Below, piece by piece: positions 15,702 to 24,345 of a DNA stretch of 64,000 nt. Every line of letters begins with the position of its first letter. The stretch's first letter is position 1. A model generated the notes under the pieces. It saw only the letters and a list, made by a program, of their open reading frames with translations. It had not been told where the DNA came from and did not search any database. Location of the stretch: assembly GCA_013003535.1 (NCBI GenBank), contig JABDIY010000167.1, positions 38,203 to 102,202 on the forward strand, read 5' to 3'. This stretch comes from Acidimicrobiales bacterium. GTDB lineage: Bacteria > Actinomycetota > Acidimicrobiia > Acidimicrobiales > SZUA-35. The translations under genes were made by a program, and so were the position numbers.

Positions 15702-16052
15702 ATGCCCAAACTGGTAGCAGTGTTCGCTTTAGCGCTGATGATGCTCGGTGCCGGTTGCACCAGTAGCGATAACGAAGCTGAGAGGGCAGCAGCGTGCAGC
15801 CGAGCAGTTGAGCTGGTTGCCGAGATGACCGAGGCCGATAGTTTCTCAGACTCTCAGCTCCTCGCCCAGCTCAATACCGAACTCAGCACGATCGAGGCAC
15901 CGGATGACGTTGACGCTGGGATCCAGTGGCTGAACGAAACCACCACTCAATGGATCACGGTGCTGGAAAGCGGGAGGCAGGACGACAGCGCTTTCCCGAT
16001 GAGGGACGACGTCGTTGAATCAAGACTGGCCCTGCGCCGAATCTGCCGGTAG
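15702..16052 (+). CDS. Small putative lipoprotein
   Basis: A 116-residue protein with a signal peptide (MPKLVAVFALALMML) ending in the lipobox LGAGC, so Cys19 should be lipidated and the protein held on the outer face of the membrane. The mature part is helical and acidic and has two further cysteines (AACSRA and RRICR at the end), possibly a disulfide. I do not recognise a family. It stands alone, 150 bases after the helicase, and faces the AlkA-like gene. No clear SD or TANNNT element precedes the ATG, so the start is less certain than for its neighbours. Confidence 0.7.
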   Translation: MPKLVAVFALALMMLGAGCTSSDNEAERAAACSRAVELVAEMTEADSFSDSQLLAQLNTELSTIEAPDDVDAGIQWLNETTTQWITVLESGRQDDSAFPMRDDVVESRLALRRICR

Positions 16053-16102
16053 AACCGGTTGGCCCCGATTCCCGGGGTTCTCGATGAGATATGCCTCCCG
16101 CG

Positions 16103-16999
16103 CTACCGGCCCGAGCTCATGCCGTCGGAGGTGAGGCTGAGGCGGGGGCCGTATTTGGGGGCGCTCCCGCTGGATTTAGCCAAACGGATGACCCGCCACC
16201 GGTGGCCCCGGTAGGGCTCCAGCAGCTCCAACATGCGGGCGTCATCGGCCCGGGGTTCCTTGGCTAGACACCACGCCACCGTGTTGGGCATGTGGTAGTC
16301 GCCAACCGGAACAGCATCGGCGTCGCCATAGACCACCGCCGAGATCATGGCGGTGGTCCATGGACCAATGCCCCGGATCTGCTGGAGCCGGTGACGAACC
16401 TCGGCGGGCGGCTGGTCCCAGAGCGCATCGAGACGACGCATCTCCCGCGCCGTCCGAATGAGAACCTCGGCTCGTTTCCGTTCCACGCCACACGCGTGAA
16501 GGTCGTGATAACCGAGCGCCCCGATCGTCTCGGGCGACGGTAAGACCCAGGCCCGGGATCGACCGTCGGGCGACGGACCAGGGGCGGGGTCGCCAAACCT
16601 TCTGGCGATCGCCCGGCGTGCCGCCACGGCTCTGGTGACCTGAACTTTTTGGCCCAGGATTGCACCGATGAGGGCGTCCCAGGGTCGGTCGGTTCGGCTG
16701 AGACGAAACGGGGTTCGACGCCAGAGTTGGCCGATCACACCATCGGGTCGGAACTCGCTGGGGTTGTCCCGCAGTCCGAGCAAGCCGGGCATTTGCTCCA
16801 GCAACCACGGCCCACCCGGCCCCCACGCCTCACCTTCAGCTTCGGTGGCATCAGACCGGCGTAAGAACAGAGTGCCCAGGCCGGTGGGGGTGCGCGTGCT
16901 CCACCACGCTCCGTTGGGACCCACCATCACCGGCATCTTGGCGCCGCGAATGGTGGCCCGCATGTCCAGGGCGGCCGGAATGGCAACCGTACGCTTCAC
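16103..16999 (-). CDS. AlkA-like DNA-3-methyladenine glycosylase
   Basis: A 298-residue HhH-GPD superfamily base-excision glycosylase. The helix-hairpin-helix is LQQIRGIGPWTTAMI and the catalytic aspartate follows in VPVGDYHMPN, the AlkA arrangement. The segment ALIGAILGQKVQVTRAVAA matches the usual start of the HhH-GPD domain (about residue 115). It lacks the four-cysteine iron-sulfur loop, separating it from Nth/MutY. Predicted to remove alkylated purines. The start is GTG 16999, with TACAGA 8 bases upstream. Together with MutM, UdgB and the Atl-like gene, the window carries four base-damage repair genes. Confidence 0.85.
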   Translation of the reverse strand: MKRTVAIPAALDMRATIRGAKMPVMVGPNGAWWSTRTPTGLGTLFLRRSDATEAEGEAWGPGGPWLLEQMPGLLGLRDNPSEFRPDGVIGQLWRRTPFRLSRTDRPWDALIGAILGQKVQVTRAVAARRAIARRFGDPAPGPSPDGRSRAWVLPSPETIGALGYHDLHACGVERKRAEVLIRTAREMRRLDALWDQPPAEVRHRLQQIRGIGPWTTAMISAVVYGDADAVPVGDYHMPNTVAWCLAKEPRADDARMLELLEPYRGHRWRVIRLAKSSGSAPKYGPRLSLTSDGMSSGR

Positions 17000-17017
17000 G
17001 ACGCCAGTCTGTATCTA

Positions 17018-18745
17018 TCAGCCAACCAATTGCTCCTGAAGGGTGCGTTTGACGAACTTTCCGCTGGCATTGCGAGGCAACGGTTCATCGAGGAACCAGA
17101 TTCGGCTGGGAATCTTGTACTTGGCCAGACGTTCGGCCATGAAGGCCTGAGCTTTCTCGGCGGTCAGCGTCTGGCCAGGCTGGAGCACGATAGCCATGCC
17201 CACCTCCTCGCCCATCCGTTCGTCTGGCACAGCAAAGACGGCAGCTTCCGCCACCGCCGGATGACGATAGATGACCGCCTCCACTTCAGAGCAGTAGACG
17301 TTCTCGCCGCCCCGCAGCACCATGTCTTTGGCGCGATCCACGATGAACACGAAGCCGTCGTCGTCAATGCGGGCGATATCGCCGGTGTTGAACCAGCCGT
17401 CCTGGATGGCCTGAGCGGTGGCCTCGGGTTTGTTGAGGTAACCCTTGACGATGATCGGGCCTTTCACCCACAACACCCCAGTCTCACCTTGTGGGAGGTC
17501 GTTGCCGAGTTCGTCTCGCACCACGGCGTCGCAGGTGGGAACCACCGCACCGCACGAAGCGGGCTTGGCGAGATACATGGCATGCATGTTGGCGGTGACG
17601 ATCCCGTGGGTTTCGGTGAGGCCGTAGCCGGTGGAAGGTGTCCCGGCCTTCAACGCGGCACCGATCTTCTCAACGAGATCCGGCTGGATCGGCGCCCCGC
17701 CACCGCCCATCGACTGCAAAGTCGAGGTGTCTCGGGAAGACCAGTCGGGATGATTGAGGAGCTCGCGGGACATGGTGGGAACACCGCTGAGGGTCGTGAC
17801 TCGCTCCCGTTCAATGAGCTCCAAAGCTCGGGCCGGGTCCCAGCGATACATCAACACCATCGCTGCTCCCACCGCCGTGGCCGGGTGGAGCAGACAGTTG
17901 TTGGCGGTCACATGGAACAGCGGGGTTGGAGCCATGATGCACGGCTGTTGTGCTGGTTCGGGAGCCGGCGCACCGGCGTCCTCCGTCATCCTTTTCGGGA
18001 TGTCCTGCATGAACCCCAGGTGGAACAGGTTGTGAACCGAACCCCGATGGGTGAGTTGGGCACCCTTCGGATGGCCCGTTGTGCCCGAGGTGTAGAAGAT
18101 GCAGACGTCGTCGTCGGGGTGGATCTCTACAGCGGGAAGCGTCTCCGTCGCCGTGGTGGGGTCCACTACATCACCCCAGCGGGCGGCGCCGTGGGGCAGC
18201 GGTGAATCGTCGGCACGAACCGCGATGATCCTCAGCCCAATGCGTTTCTGCAGTTCGTCGTGGATCGGGAGCACCCGTTCGAGGCGTTCCGAGTCGCAAA
18301 TGAGCACTTTCGGGGCGGAATCCTCCAATGCGTACTCCATCTCGGGGGTGGTCCACCAAGCGTTCATGCCAACACTGGCCGCGCCGGTGCTGAGGATCGC
18401 CCAATACGCCAGCACCCATTCGCTGTAGTTGCGCATGGCGATCGCCACCCGATCCCCGGGTCCCACGCCGTATTCGCCAACCAAAGCCGCAGCCAGTGAC
18501 CGCACGGCGGCGTGGGCCTCTCCATAGGTCATCGATTCATCTTCGAAAACCAGGTAGCGGCGGTCTCCATACGCTGCGGTCATCGCCCAGATATCCCGGA
18601 GATTCGCCGGCGCATGCTTCAATACCCGCATTTCCACGCCACGGACCTCGGTGTCCACCATCTCGTACTTGGCGCCAGGGGCCACCAACGCCTCCGAAGC
18701 CGCCTTGTATCGGGCAACCAGATCCGGGTCGGAGGGCATTGTCAT
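17018..18745 (-). CDS. Acyl-CoA synthetase (AMP-forming, class I adenylate-forming)
   Basis: A 575-residue enzyme expected to activate a fatty or other carboxylic acid to its CoA thioester through an acyl-adenylate. Motifs seen: FYTSGTTGHPKGAQL (P-loop A3), YGLTETHG (A5), WFNTGDIARIDDDGF (A7), DRAKDMVLRGGENVY (A8) and the catalytic lysine near the end in PRNASGKFVKRTL (A10). The start is ATG 18745; a TTG at 18763 and a second ATG at 18739 are alternatives. It is divergent from the FAD oxidoreductase with 56 bases between. Chain length is not predictable; the general form resembles actinobacterial FadD-type medium or long-chain ligases. Confidence 0.9.
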   Translation of the reverse strand: MTMPSDPDLVARYKAASEALVAPGAKYEMVDTEVRGVEMRVLKHAPANLRDIWAMTAAYGDRRYLVFEDESMTYGEAHAAVRSLAAALVGEYGVGPGDRVAIAMRNYSEWVLAYWAILSTGAASVGMNAWWTTPEMEYALEDSAPKVLICDSERLERVLPIHDELQKRIGLRIIAVRADDSPLPHGAARWGDVVDPTTATETLPAVEIHPDDDVCIFYTSGTTGHPKGAQLTHRGSVHNLFHLGFMQDIPKRMTEDAGAPAPEPAQQPCIMAPTPLFHVTANNCLLHPATAVGAAMVLMYRWDPARALELIERERVTTLSGVPTMSRELLNHPDWSSRDTSTLQSMGGGGAPIQPDLVEKIGAALKAGTPSTGYGLTETHGIVTANMHAMYLAKPASCGAVVPTCDAVVRDELGNDLPQGETGVLWVKGPIIVKGYLNKPEATAQAIQDGWFNTGDIARIDDDGFVFIVDRAKDMVLRGGENVYCSEVEAVIYRHPAVAEAAVFAVPDERMGEEVGMAIVLQPGQTLTAEKAQAFMAERLAKYKIPSRIWFLDEPLPRNASGKFVKRTLQEQLVG

Positions 18746-18801
18746 GGCGGCCGAGCGTAACAACCTGCGGAAGGGCCCTCCAATCCTGCTAGACCATCAT
18801 C

Positions 18802-20010
18802 GTGGACATTGTCGTAGTAGGCGCAGGACTCTCCGGGCTCGCTTGTGCGGTCGACCTGAAAACGGCCGGTCATTCGGTTGCGGTGGTCGAAGCCAGCGAT
18901 GGGCCAGGTGGTCGCGTTCGCACCGACACCATCGACGGCCACCTGTGCGACCGCGGATTTCAGATCCTGCTCACCGCCTACCCCGATGCCGCTGACCTGT
19001 TGGACTACGCCGCCCTGGAGCTGAAAACATTCAAACCCGGTGCCCAGGTGCTTCTTCTCGACGGCCAGACCGCTCTGGTGGGCGACCCGTTCCGGGCGCT
19101 CGACCAACTGATCCCCACAGTGCTGGCCCCAATCGGGTCGCTGCGAGACAAGGCCCGCATCCTGGCCTATCGCATGAAGACCACTCGAGGGACGATCGAG
19201 GAACTTTGGGACAAGGAAGATGTGACGGCCCGCACCCGGTTCAAGGATCTGGGGTTCAGTCCAAAAATGATCGAACGGTTCCTGCAGCCGCTGTTTGCCG
19301 GCATCACGCTGGATCCCGACCTGGGGGGATCCAGCCGGGTGGTCGACTTTGTCTTCCGGATGCTGGCTGAAGGCGATGCTGCGGTTCCCCGTTATGGCAT
19401 GGGCCAGATCAGCGAACAGCTGGCCGGTCGATTGGACGAGGGCGAGCTTCATCTCAACACCAAGGTGGTCAATGTGGAAGCCAAGGAGGTGACGATCCTG
19501 GGCGGCGAAACTTTCGATGCTGATGCCGTTGTTGTAGCAACCGGTCCCACCGAAGCAGCTCGCCTCACCGATGTCCCCGACCCCGGCTGGCGAGGCGTCA
19601 CCAGCATCTGGTTCTCCGCAGCAGAACCGGCCTCTACCGAACCGATCCTACTGCTCAATGGAACCGGGAAACGGCCCCTCAACTCCATCGTGAACATGAG
19701 CGCAGTGTCCGCTGCCTATTCTCCCGCCGGCACGCACACCGTCGTTGTATCGGCACCGACCGTTGCTCAGGGAACCGAAGCGGCTCTGCGTGCGCAACTC
19801 CGCGACCTGGTAGGTCCCGTCACCGATGCATGGGAAACCCTTCGGGTCGACCGGATTCCCCAAGCCCAACCGCTCCAGCTCCCGGGGTATGACAAGAACC
19901 CGCCCGTACAGCTGGAGAACGGTGTCTACATCTGTGGCGACCACCGCCACGACGCCAGCATCAACGGAGCGATCCTGTCCGGTCGCAAGGCTGCCGCCGC
20001 CATCGGTTGA
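18802..20010 (+). CDS. NAD(P)/FAD-dependent oxidoreductase (phytoene desaturase/amine oxidase-like)
   Basis: A 402-residue flavoprotein with the N-terminal Rossmann FAD motif VVVGAGLSGLACAVDL, the following acidic strand end VVEAS, and the GPGGRVRTD segment shared by amine oxidases, protoporphyrinogen oxidases and carotenoid desaturases. The C-terminal FAD-contact region is YICGDHRHDASINGAILSGR. The substrate is unknown. The start is GTG 18802; TAGACC lies 6 bases before it, a weak leaderless promoter. The two-domain ABM protein follows 56 bases downstream and may belong to the same unit. No carotenoid genes are near. Confidence 0.82.
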   Translation: MDIVVVGAGLSGLACAVDLKTAGHSVAVVEASDGPGGRVRTDTIDGHLCDRGFQILLTAYPDAADLLDYAALELKTFKPGAQVLLLDGQTALVGDPFRALDQLIPTVLAPIGSLRDKARILAYRMKTTRGTIEELWDKEDVTARTRFKDLGFSPKMIERFLQPLFAGITLDPDLGGSSRVVDFVFRMLAEGDAAVPRYGMGQISEQLAGRLDEGELHLNTKVVNVEAKEVTILGGETFDADAVVVATGPTEAARLTDVPDPGWRGVTSIWFSAAEPASTEPILLLNGTGKRPLNSIVNMSAVSAAYSPAGTHTVVVSAPTVAQGTEAALRAQLRDLVGPVTDAWETLRVDRIPQAQPLQLPGYDKNPPVQLENGVYICGDHRHDASINGAILSGRKAAAAIG

Positions 20011-20055
20011 ACATGGGACCCGCACACAGCACACTTCCGTCTCACGGCGATCCTT

Positions 20056-20061
20056 GAGGAG
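20056..20061 (+). promoter_or_regulatory. Ribosome binding site pointing to an ATC start
   Basis: GAGGAG at 20056-20061 is one of the best Shine-Dalgarno sequences in the window, followed by ACCCC and ATC at 20067. The next usual start codon in frame (GTG 20097) is 35 bases away, too far for this site. Confidence 0.55.
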
Positions 20062-20066
20062 ACCCC

Positions 20067-20900
20067 ATCAACAAACGCGCAATCCCCACCGTCATCGTGG
20101 CCCGCAAACCTCGGGCGGGCCAAGAGCGAGAGTTCAAACGCTGGCTGGATCGAATCACTGCCACGGCGGCTGCCATGCCTGGTCATCTGGGCAGCGATCT
20201 CCAGGCTCCAGGACCCGAGCACCCAGACGAATGGACGATCGTCTATCAGTTCGAGTCACAATCACTGCTGGATGATTGGATCGATTCTCCCGTCCGGGCC
20301 GCACTGTTGGCCGAGGGAGCCGAACTCACCGAAGGCGAGAGCCGGGTCCAGCACCTGGCAATGGGAGTTGGAGAAAACCCCGTAACCGCAGTGGCGTCGT
20401 TTGAAGTGAAGCAAGGACGATGGGCAGAATTCGAGGAGGGGTATGACCGGATCCTTCAATCGATTAGCCGGTTCGACGGCTTCCTGAGCGCCCAGCTCTT
20501 CCCGCCGGTCGACGACGTTCAGGATGAAACGGTGATCGTTTTCTCGTTCCGATCGCGAGACCAGCTCGACGCCTGGCTTACCTCTGACGAGCGGCGCGAG
20601 CAACTGGAGCTGTTGGATGACTTGGTCGAAGGCGACCGGCACGTCAACGTCGTCGGCGGATTCGGCGGCTGGTTCAACTTGGGTCAACGACAGGTGAAGA
20701 CCTGGAAGCAAGCAGCCGTCGTGTTGTTGGCGCTGTATCCAATGGTGCTCGTGATCAACGAGTTGCTGGGCTGGTTGCTTCCAGCCGATTTTCCGTACCT
20801 CTTGAGTGTGCTTCTGGGAAACATCATCGGTGTCGGGGTATTGAGCTGGGTGCTGATGCCGCGACTCACCTCAATTCTGCACAACTGGCTGCGTCGATGA
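20067..20900 (+). CDS. Membrane protein with two antibiotic-biosynthesis-monooxygenase (ABM) domains
   Basis: A 277-residue protein if it starts at ATC 20067. It has two tandem ferredoxin-like ABM domains: TVIVARKPRAGQEREFKRW (about 8-100) and AVASFEVKQGRWAEFEEGY (about 108-205). Two C-terminal membrane helices follow (AAVVLLALYPMVLVINELL and the NIIGVGVLSWVLMP region). ABM domains bind or oxidise small aromatic molecules, often without cofactor. The longest frame with a usual start (GTG 20097) would cut the first beta strand. A strong GAGGAG site (20056-20061) lies 5 bases before ATC 20067, in frame, so initiation at ATC is likely. Function unknown. Confidence 0.72.
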   Translation: MNKRAIPTVIVARKPRAGQEREFKRWLDRITATAAAMPGHLGSDLQAPGPEHPDEWTIVYQFESQSLLDDWIDSPVRAALLAEGAELTEGESRVQHLAMGVGENPVTAVASFEVKQGRWAEFEEGYDRILQSISRFDGFLSAQLFPPVDDVQDETVIVFSFRSRDQLDAWLTSDERREQLELLDDLVEGDRHVNVVGGFGGWFNLGQRQVKTWKQAAVVLLALYPMVLVINELLGWLLPADFPYLLSVLLGNIIGVGVLSWVLMPRLTSILHNWLRR

Positions 20901-20917
20901 CGAGCTCGCTACGGCCG

Positions 20918-22213
20918 TCAACGACCGATCAGGCCGTGCTTTCTCGCTGCGATCTCGAGATCGCCTCTGTGGTCAGGATGGGCAACTGAAATCAACGCCC
21001 GAGCCCGTTCGGCCAAGGTTCGGCCCCGCAGCGTTGCAACACCGAACTCGGTGACCACGTGATCCACGGTGTTCTTCATCGTGGTAACCACCGCCCCGGG
21101 TTGAAGCGTAGGCACGATACGGGTGGCACCTTGGCGGGTCGTGCTGGCCAAGACGATGTAACCGTCTCCGCCTTTGGAGTATTGAGCGCCGCGGGCAAAA
21201 TCGGCCTGACCGCCGCTGCCAGAAAAGAACCGGGTACCCAGCGTCTCTGATGCGCATTGGCCAACGAGGTCAACCTCGAGGGTGGCGTTGATGGAGACGA
21301 AGTTGTCTTCACGACCGATACGACGCGGGTCGTTCGTTTCGTTGACGGGTAGGAACACGACGGCGTCGTTGAGATCCAGGAAGTCATACAAACGTTTGGT
21401 GCCGAGCGCGAACGTGGCAACCGAGCGCCGGTTGTAGGCCCGCTTATTGATGCCGGTGACCGCGCCGGACTCGATGAGGTCCACCATCGGGTCCGCAAAC
21501 AGCTCGGTGTGAATCGCCAGGTTCTTGCGATCGGTGAGCAACGACGCCACGCCGGTAGGGATGCCACCGATGCCGAGCTGCATCGTCGCCCCATCGGGAA
21601 CCCGTTCCGCAACACGCTCCGCGATCCTCAGGTCTCTCCCGGACGGCACTGCCGCCGGAACTTCAACGAGGGGATAACTTGCATGACACCATGCCAAGGC
21701 TTCGTCGATGTGCATACGGTTTCCACCGAAGGTTCTGGGCATCTGTTCGTTGATCTCCAGAACGAAGGGCACCCGGCCGATCAACGCCGCCGTATAGCTC
21801 CCCGTAACACCGAGCGACACGTATCCGTGCGCATCGGGTGGACTGGCAGCCGCCAACACCACCGACGGATTCATCTCCTCCAGAAACTGAGGCACCTCGC
21901 TGTAGTTGGCTGGCGCGAAATCAATCGTGCCGGCCGCAAATGCCGCCCGGGTGATGGGTGAGAGGAACCATGAAACGTGACGGAGGTGTCCTTCCAGTTC
22001 GCCCCGTATGTACGGCCGATCCCGGAGGGCGTGCATCTGGTGCACGCGAACACTCCGAAGCCCTTCGGCATTGGCCTCGATCTCATTCATCAACTCCACG
22101 GGTTCGCCGTTGGCGATCGGCAGAATGATGTCGGCCTTGGCGGGAAGCCAGTCCACGATGGCAGCCGCCACCGCAGCTGGTTCATGGCTGTCACCGGGAA
22201 TCGTCAGTTTCAC
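20918..22213 (-). CDS. Acetyl-CoA hydrolase/transferase family protein (Cat1/4-hydroxybutyrate CoA-transferase type)
   Basis: A 431-residue CoA-transferase of the acetyl-CoA hydrolase/4-hydroxybutyrate CoA-transferase family, moving CoA between short-chain acids or hydrolysing acyl-CoA. Family motifs seen: LGIGGIPTGVASLL, IHTELFADPMVDLIESG, and the glycine-rich CoA-binding loop FFSGSGGQADFARGA. I chose GTG 22213 rather than the longer frame to 22306: the extension overlaps mutM, and TATCAC lies exactly 7 bases before this GTG. Acid specificity is undetermined. It lies on the minus strand after mutM but seems to have its own promoter. Confidence 0.85.
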   Translation of the reverse strand: MKLTIPGDSHEPAAVAAAIVDWLPAKADIILPIANGEPVELMNEIEANAEGLRSVRVHQMHALRDRPYIRGELEGHLRHVSWFLSPITRAAFAAGTIDFAPANYSEVPQFLEEMNPSVVLAAASPPDAHGYVSLGVTGSYTAALIGRVPFVLEINEQMPRTFGGNRMHIDEALAWCHASYPLVEVPAAVPSGRDLRIAERVAERVPDGATMQLGIGGIPTGVASLLTDRKNLAIHTELFADPMVDLIESGAVTGINKRAYNRRSVATFALGTKRLYDFLDLNDAVVFLPVNETNDPRRIGREDNFVSINATLEVDLVGQCASETLGTRFFSGSGGQADFARGAQYSKGGDGYIVLASTTRQGATRIVPTLQPGAVVTTMKNTVDHVVTEFGVATLRGRTLAERARALISVAHPDHRGDLEIAARKHGLIGR

Positions 22214-22220
22214 ACCCTGA

Positions 22221-22226
22221 GTGATA
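22221..22226 (-). promoter_or_regulatory. Predicted -10 element of the CoA-transferase gene (leaderless)
   Basis: Minus-strand TATCAC, 7 bases before GTG 22213, in the 49-base gap after mutM. The last base differs from TANNNT, so this is weaker than the other sites. Confidence 0.45.
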
Positions 22227-22262
22227 GCCGCCAAGGGGCCCGAACACCACCATCGGACGATG

Positions 22263-23084
22263 TCAGCGGCGTTGACATCGAGGACACCACACGGTGGTCC
22301 TGGCATCGATGACGCCGCTCACCAGAGTGGTCTGGCATCGAGAACACGGCAAACCGGCCCGTCCGTAAGCCAAAAGCGACCGTTGGTTGGACCCCTCGGC
22401 ACCGTCGGCGTTGCGGTAGTCCTTGAGCGTGGTGCCGCCGTTGGCGAGTCCCTTCTCCAACGCCACCCGGATCTCGATGAGAAGGTCGCCGGCCCGCTGC
22501 CGGCCCAGACGCCGGACTGACGGGTTGATTCTGGCGGCCCACAAGGCTTCGTCGGCGTAGATGTTTCCAACCCCGGCGATAGGACGCTGGGAGAGAAGCT
22601 GGGTCTTGATCGCCCGGGAGCTGGCTTGAATGGACCGGTGGAATGACGATGCGGTGAGGTCAGGATCCCACGGCTCGGGGCCGGCAGCAGCCAGCGTTGG
22701 AATGCTGCTGTAGTCGCCGGCCGGAACCACCCGGATTCTGCCGAATCGCCGAACATCGTTGAACAACAAGATCTCCGACGGATGGTCTTCGGTCTCCTCC
22801 AGATGCCACCAGGCTCGAAGATAGGGCGAATCCAGATCGGCGGACGGAGCAGCGAACGAAATCACTCCGGTCATGCCCAAATGAACGATCATCTCGCGTG
22901 CGTCATGCAAAGAGAACACCAAAAACTTCCCGCGACGACCAAGCGAAGTGATCTTTGCGTCGGTTGCGGTGACCGCGGGAGTGAACTTCTGGGACCAGTG
23001 AGAGCCCGCTTCCAGCACGGCTCTGTTCAGAACCCGGGGCTCCAGTGTCCGACGAACCGTCTCGACTTCGGGCAGTTCGGGCAT
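22263..23084 (-). CDS. mutM: Formamidopyrimidine-DNA glycosylase
   Basis: A 273-residue Fpg/MutM enzyme that removes 8-oxoguanine and formamidopyrimidines and cleaves the abasic site. The N-terminus MPELPEVETVRRTLEP contains the catalytic Pro2 and Glu3. The H2TH region includes KTQLLSQRPIAGVGNIYADE. The C-terminal zinc finger is complete: PCSRCQTTLV, then TTVWCPRCQRR at the end. Full length and intact. It is divergent from the MarR gene (43 bases between start codons), and both have TANNNT elements in that space. Confidence 0.96.
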   Translation of the reverse strand: MPELPEVETVRRTLEPRVLNRAVLEAGSHWSQKFTPAVTATDAKITSLGRRGKFLVFSLHDAREMIVHLGMTGVISFAAPSADLDSPYLRAWWHLEETEDHPSEILLFNDVRRFGRIRVVPAGDYSSIPTLAAAGPEPWDPDLTASSFHRSIQASSRAIKTQLLSQRPIAGVGNIYADEALWAARINPSVRRLGRQRAGDLLIEIRVALEKGLANGGTTLKDYRNADGAEGSNQRSLLAYGRAGLPCSRCQTTLVSGVIDARTTVWCPRCQRR

Positions 23085-23091
23085 GGAGAAA

Positions 23092-23097
23092 ACCGTA
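23092..23097 (-). promoter_or_regulatory. Predicted -10 element of mutM (leaderless)
   Basis: Minus-strand TACGGT followed by 7 bases and ATG 23084. The MutM start is fixed by its catalytic N-terminal proline, so this spacing is an independent check of the leaderless model. Confidence 0.65.
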
Positions 23098-23115
23098 CCC
23101 AGCGAACCGAGAGAC

Positions 23116-23121
23116 TAGTTT
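23116..23121 (+). promoter_or_regulatory. Predicted -10 element of the MarR gene (leaderless)
   Basis: TAGTTT followed by 6 bases and GTG 23128. It lies in the same 43-base divergent region as the mutM promoter, so the two transcripts start about 45 bases apart. Confidence 0.6.
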
Positions 23122-23127
23122 CGAAGG

Positions 23128-23592
23128 GTGACTCGTTGGCTGACCGAAACCGAACAGGTGGCCTGGCGTTACTTCATCGATGGGGTGCATCGCCTGCTGG
23201 AACACCTGGATCAAAGCATGCAGGACAATCACGGTATTCCGTTGACGGACTTCGAGATTCTCGTTCACTTGTCCGAGGCTCCGGGGGGGCGGCTGAGAAT
23301 GGCCGAAATCGCCGACCACGTTTTGATCTCTCGCAGTCGGCTGACCTATCGGGTGGACCGTCTCGTGGAGGCCGGTCTGGTGGTTCGCACCAAAGACGAG
23401 GTGGACAAACGGGGCCTTTTCGCAAAAATCACCAAGAAGGGCACTTCGCTCTTGGAGCAAGCTGCCGCCACCCACGTCGAGGATGTTCAAAGCCACCTGA
23501 TGGATCACATCGGCGATGACGAACTGCAAACCTTCTCAGACATGTGGCGCTCCGTGGCAGACCACAGCGCCACGCTCAGGCTCCCCTTCTAG
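23128..23592 (+). CDS. MarR-family transcriptional regulator
   Basis: A 154-residue winged-helix regulator. The DNA-binding part runs about residues 45-105: LTDFEILVHLSEAPGGRLRM, then IADHVLISRSRLTYRVDRLV (recognition helix) and the wing TKDEVDKRGLFAKI. N- and C-terminal helices should form the dimer interface. It is divergent from mutM and ends 9 bases before the DUF2520 gene. Such regulators often control the divergent gene and themselves in response to phenolic or oxidative signals; control of mutM is possible but not shown by any operator I can identify. Confidence 0.87.
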   Translation: MTRWLTETEQVAWRYFIDGVHRLLEHLDQSMQDNHGIPLTDFEILVHLSEAPGGRLRMAEIADHVLISRSRLTYRVDRLVEAGLVVRTKDEVDKRGLFAKITKKGTSLLEQAAATHVEDVQSHLMDHIGDDELQTFSDMWRSVADHSATLRLPF

Positions 23593-23601
23593 CGGGCGGC
23601 T

Positions 23602-24345
23602 ATGCCTTCACTCGCCATCATCGGCCCGGGTCGGGTCGGGCTCGCCGTCTTCGACGCCGTTCAGGCTGTGGCAAGTTGGTCGGTGACCGCACCCCTCAGC
23701 CGAAACGATGATCCCGCCCACAATTCCAGCATCGCCGGTGCTGATTTGGTATTGATCACAGTGCCCGACCGGATGATCGCCCCGGTGAGTTCTTCGGTTC
23801 CGGCGGGTCCGGTGGTAGCCCACGCCTCGGGGGCGCTGGGGCTGGACGTGCTCGCCCCGCACGTACGCCGGGGGGCACTCCACCCGTTGATGACCATCCC
23901 GAATCGAACGATCGGGAGTCAGCGCCTACGAAACCGGTGCTCCTTCGCAGTTGAGGGCCATCCGCTGGTTACCGAGCTCGCGGACTCTCTTGGCGGTCGG
24001 ACGTTTCGGGTCGACTCCCACCTCCGCCCGCTTTACCATGCCGCCGCGGTGGTGGCGTCCAATCACGTTGTCACCCTTCTCGCGCAGGTTGAACGATTGT
24101 CTGCTTTGATGGGTCTGGACCCCGCCCTGTTCGCTCCCCTTACTGCGGCGGCGATCGAAGATGTCAACGACGTCGGCCCAACCCTGGGGTTGACCGGTCC
24201 GGCGGTGCGGGCGGATTGGGCAACGATCTCCGGGCACCTCGCCGCCCTACCCCCGGACGAACGCGATCTATACCGGACGCTGGCGCTCGCGGCCGCTCGT
24301 CTGGGCGGGCACGAGCCTCCCAGCGACCTACGATCAACACCATGA
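23602..24345 (+). CDS. Rossmann-fold DUF2520 protein (Rv3603c-like)
   Basis: A 247-residue protein with an N-terminal NAD(P)-binding Rossmann fold (LAIIGPGRVGLAVFDAV, then GADLVLITVPDRMI) and a C-terminal DUF2520 helical domain (LYHAAAVVASNHVVTLLAQV), the general layout of ketopantoate reductases and related dehydrogenases. It lies immediately before panC with an ATGA overlap, as the relative Rv3603c does in mycobacteria. No panE is visible in the window. A role as the ketopantoate reductase step between PanB and PanC is attractive but is inference from position and fold. Confidence 0.83.
   Translation: MPSLAIIGPGRVGLAVFDAVQAVASWSVTAPLSRNDDPAHNSSIAGADLVLITVPDRMIAPVSSSVPAGPVVAHASGALGLDVLAPHVRRGALHPLMTIPNRTIGSQRLRNRCSFAVEGHPLVTELADSLGGRTFRVDSHLRPLYHAAAVVASNHVVTLLAQVERLSALMGLDPALFAPLTAAAIEDVNDVGPTLGLTGPAVRADWATISGHLAALPPDERDLYRTLALAAARLGGHEPPSDLRSTP
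24329..24334 (+). promoter_or_regulatory. Predicted -10 element before panC (leaderless, inside the preceding gene)
   Basis: TACGAT followed by exactly 7 bases and ATG 24342. It lies within the last codons of the DUF2520 gene, so panC may be both co-transcribed and read from its own internal start. Confidence 0.5.

Noticed and set aside
24216..24341. Upstream extension of panC
   Set aside because: It lies in the coding region of the DUF2520 gene in another frame; the ATGA overlap and a TACGAT element support ATG 24342.
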